From: Noviherbaspirillum aerium
Lineage (GTDB): Bacteria; Pseudomonadota; Gammaproteobacteria; Burkholderiales; Burkholderiaceae_D
DNA length: 64,000 nucleotides
Direction of reading: 5' to 3'
Assembly: GCF_008929045.1 (NCBI RefSeq)
Contig: NZ_VFAH01000015.1
Coordinates: forward strand, 1-64,000
Positions 62,398 to 64,000 of the stretch are shown piece by piece (positions within the stretch are counted from its first letter, which is position 1; every line of letters begins with the position of its first letter). Below the pieces are notes generated by a model that had not been told where the DNA came from, did not search any database, and was given only the letters and a program-made list of their open reading frames with translations. A program made the position numbers and the translations under genes.

Positions 62398-63061
62398 CGG
62401 TGCGTTCCAGCAGATAGCCCATGCCGCGTATGGTACGTATGCGGCAGCCGAAAGGCTCCAGCTTTTTGCGTACGCGATAGACATAGACCTCCATCGCATT
62501 GGGGCCGACCTCGTCGCCCCAGCCATACAGATGATTCACCATGTGTTCCTTGCTGACCACCCGCCCCTCCCGCATCAGAAGCAGCTCGAACAGGGCCAGT
62601 TCGCGCGCGGAAAGCTCGATCGGCTGCTCATCGCAATAGAGGCGGCGCCCTCCCGAATCGAGACGCAGTCGGCCATGATGAAGGTCCGGCGCGGAATTCC
62701 CATTCCCCCGGCGCAGCAGTGCACGCACGCGAGCTTCCAGTTCAGGCAAATCGAATGGCTTGGTGAGGTAGTCGTCGGCGCCCAGATCCAATCCCTTGAC
62801 CCGATCAGCCAGTGCATCCAGCGCGGTGAGAATCAACACCGGCACCTGCGATTTGCGGGAGCGAAGACGCCGCAGCAGGTCAAAGCCGCTCATGCCCGGA
62901 AGGCCGACATCCAGAACCACCAGATCGTAGGCATGAACCGCCAAGGCATGCTCTGCCTGCAGGCCGTCAGCTACGAGATCCACCGCATAGGCGGACTGCA
63001 CCAGTGCGCGGAACAGTGCATCGGCCAGTATTTCATCATCTTCGGCGAGCAGGATACGCAT
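62384..63061 (-). CDS. Response regulator, OmpR/TctD-like
   Basis: A 225-residue regulator. The receiver (1-115) has Glu7-Asp8-Asp9 (LAEDDE), Asp51 (LVVLDVGLPG) and Lys101 (YLTKPFDLPE). The C-terminal OmpR-type winged helix has LDSGGRRLYCDEQPIELSAR, ELALFELLLMREGRVVS and YVYRVRKKLEPFGCRIRTIR. Length is normal. It is the first gene of a two-gene operon with the kinase and likely activates an organic-acid transporter elsewhere; TctC-type genes at 28-32 kb are not adjacent. Confidence 0.88.
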   Translation of the reverse strand: MRILLAEDDEILADALFRALVQSAYAVDLVADGLQAEHALAVHAYDLVVLDVGLPGMSGFDLLRRLRSRKSQVPVLILTALDALADRVKGLDLGADDYLTKPFDLPELEARVRALLRRGNGNSAPDLHHGRLRLDSGGRRLYCDEQPIELSARELALFELLLMREGRVVSKEHMVNHLYGWGDEVGPNAMEVYVYRVRKKLEPFGCRIRTIRGMGYLLERTDASA

Positions 63062-63556
63062 TGCTTTTATGTAGTGAGCACAGTGGCAGAGATAGCCTGA
63101 ATTCTAACCGAGGAAACATAACGGATCGCCATGCGTGGCCTGTATTCCTTGTGGGCCCGTTTATCGGCCCGCCTAACTGGAGCGGATGCAGATGAAGATA
63201 CGGTTGCCTCGGCCTGCTGGGGACATGGCAGCGTTGTTCGTCGCTGGTGTGTGCCGCCGCGGGCGCTCCTCCCGCCTTGACCCCCATCCCAAGGCAAACC
63301 AATTCTTGATACACCCACCCGCAATCCGCTCTAGCGGGGAATTGGAAATTGGTTGGTCAACTGTCGACAAGACGGGAATCATGCCGATAGCGCGGCAAAA
63401 TGCACAAGGCCTCGGCATTGCTGTGCTTTTTCCCTTGTCTCGACACGATTTCGCGCCATTTGGCTTCAACCAATTTTCAACTTCCTCCACTACGCAGAAG
63501 AACCATGTGAAAACGGGCGAGAAGCTTACGCTCTCGCCCGTCTGTACTGCTGTGTG
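63062..63556. other. Intergenic region between the two-component genes and tRNA-Arg
   Basis: About 495 bp without a supported gene. It includes the upstream region of the response regulator; the remainder is probably tRNA flank. A few short frames overlap the tRNA and are rejected. Confidence 0.4.
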
Positions 63557-63633
63557 TGGTGCGGCTGGCAGGAATCGAACCCACGACCCCTTGGTTCGTA
63601 GCCAAGTACTCTATCCAGCTGAGCTACAGCCGC
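63557..63633 (-). tRNA. tRNA-Arg (anticodon ACG)
   Basis: The minus strand folds as a complete tRNA: acceptor GCGGCTG/CAGCCGC (7 bp), anticodon stem CTTGG/CCAAG with loop CTACGAA giving anticodon ACG, T-loop GGTTCGAATCC, discriminator A and encoded CCA (complement of 63557-63559). The length is 77 including CCA. ACG reads CGT/CGC/CGA after deamination to inosine. Confidence 0.95.
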
Positions 63634-63952
63634 GAAGGACTCGCATCATAGCGCAAAGACAATTGCTTTTCCAGTCCTTTCTGCATCTTTCCTCACATTC
63701 TTTTCAAATTCGGTGTTGTTGGACCACCGACCGGGTGCCCTGATCTTCTGGCTTCGTCTTCCTTCATCCAACTTGGAAACCTGCCCCCTTTAAGCTTGAG
63801 AAATTTCAAAGAAGTATTGAAGTACGATTTTTCCTACGTGCAAAGCCAGAAGATTCCGATTCTCCAAAGGCGCGGGCTTCGATATATTTCTTGCAACGCG
63901 GCGGTCGCCGCAGTTTTTCTACGCAATCCATAACATTGATAAGGAGGCTGGG
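63634..63952. other. Intergenic region, 319 bp
   Basis: No gene seen. It lies between the tRNA gene on the minus strand and the start of the plus-strand gene at 63953, so it should hold divergent promoters. Several T-rich patches (cttttc repeats) are present. Confidence 0.4.
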
Positions 63953-64000
63953 ATGAGCGATGAAGCCGATGTCGCCAACGACAATATTGAACGCAACCGC
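63953..64000 (+). CDS. Start of a gene, possibly TraR/DksA-family (cut by window edge)
   Basis: ATG 63953 follows AAGGAGG by 6 bases. The 16 visible codons read MSDEADVANDNIERNR. This resembles the start of small TraR/DksA-type zinc-finger proteins (MxDEADxAND), but the diagnostic C4 zinc finger is outside the window. Confidence 0.5.
   Translation, partial: MSDEADVANDNIERNR

Noticed and set aside
63557-63633. tRNA-Arg as an attachment site for an integrated island
   Set aside because: No integrase gene or repeated tRNA 3' end was seen in the flanking window.
1-64000. CRISPR array, toxin-antitoxin or restriction system
   Set aside because: No regularly spaced direct repeats and no recognisable Cas, toxin-antitoxin or restriction-modification genes were found by eye.

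Overview
This window is GC-rich chromosomal DNA from a beta-proteobacterium. The gene families point to Burkholderiales, most likely Oxalobacteraceae (Herbaspirillum/Noviherbaspirillum-like). They include Bug/TctC solute-binding proteins, a DUF2325 protein, a DUF2868-DUF3482 pair, a TctD/TctE-like two-component pair, and an hpd-tyrB-phhB set. The taxonomic placement is inferred from gene content, not from a search.

Layout. 1-2.3 kb: transposon debris, with the start of an IS110-type transposase abutting a decayed Tn3-family tnpA. 2.7-6.8 kb: a TetR regulator divergent from an alpha/beta hydrolase, MFS transporter and SCP2-type thiolase, with a 12-bp-arm palindrome between them. 7.2-11.3 kb: a Lpd/MerA-like flavoprotein, an ISAzo13-type transposase remnant, a broken GlcG/HbpS-type haem-binding gene and an ankyrin protein. 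11.7-15.5 kb: small hypothetical, membrane and regulatory genes, including a 68-residue zinc-ribbon-like protein. 15.8-19.5 kb: periplasmic GlpQ and Tat-exported PhoX, each with a Pho-box-like site. 20-28.3 kb: a cupin, an MFS_3 exporter, a large hybrid histidine kinase, and a DUF2325 protein behind a near-perfect Fur box. 28.5-32 kb: a cyclase-family hydrolase and two unrelated periplasmic binding proteins, closed by a strong terminator. 32.3-34.3 kb: a pseudogene graveyard (TctC, SnoaL and LysR remnants).

34.5-37.5 kb: a translationally coupled membrane protein and GTPase pair (DUF2868/DUF3482). 37.6-41 kb: an esterase, two secreted proteins (one Cys-rich with internally duplicated modules) and a coiled-coil protein. 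41.4-45.9 kb: a YbaL-type cation/proton antiporter and a class A penicillin-binding protein. 46-50.3 kb: a phenylalanine/tyrosine catabolic operon hpd-tyrB-phhB-SDR on the minus strand, divergent from an Lrp/AsnC regulator and carrying a long hairpin between hpd and tyrB. 50.5-54.6 kb: small envelope genes, a TIGR00266-M48 protease pair and a HTH regulator. 55.1-60.9 kb: a YbhB/PEBP protein, a receiver-like plus GAF pair, an AI-2E-type permease fused to a Rossmann-like and a GAF domain, a universal stress protein and a TerC protein. 61-64 kb: a TctE/TctD-like kinase-regulator pair, tRNA-Arg(ACG) and the start of another gene.

The genes suggest a versatile soil or water heterotroph with phosphate scavenging, aromatic amino acid catabolism and organic-acid uptake. 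I saw no CRISPR array, rRNA, intact prophage or recognisable defence island. The least-explained pieces are the DUF2868/DUF3482 pair, the Fur-controlled DUF2325 gene, the AI-2E/Rossmann/GAF fusion with its GAF-receiver neighbours, and the Cys-rich duplicated secreted protein.
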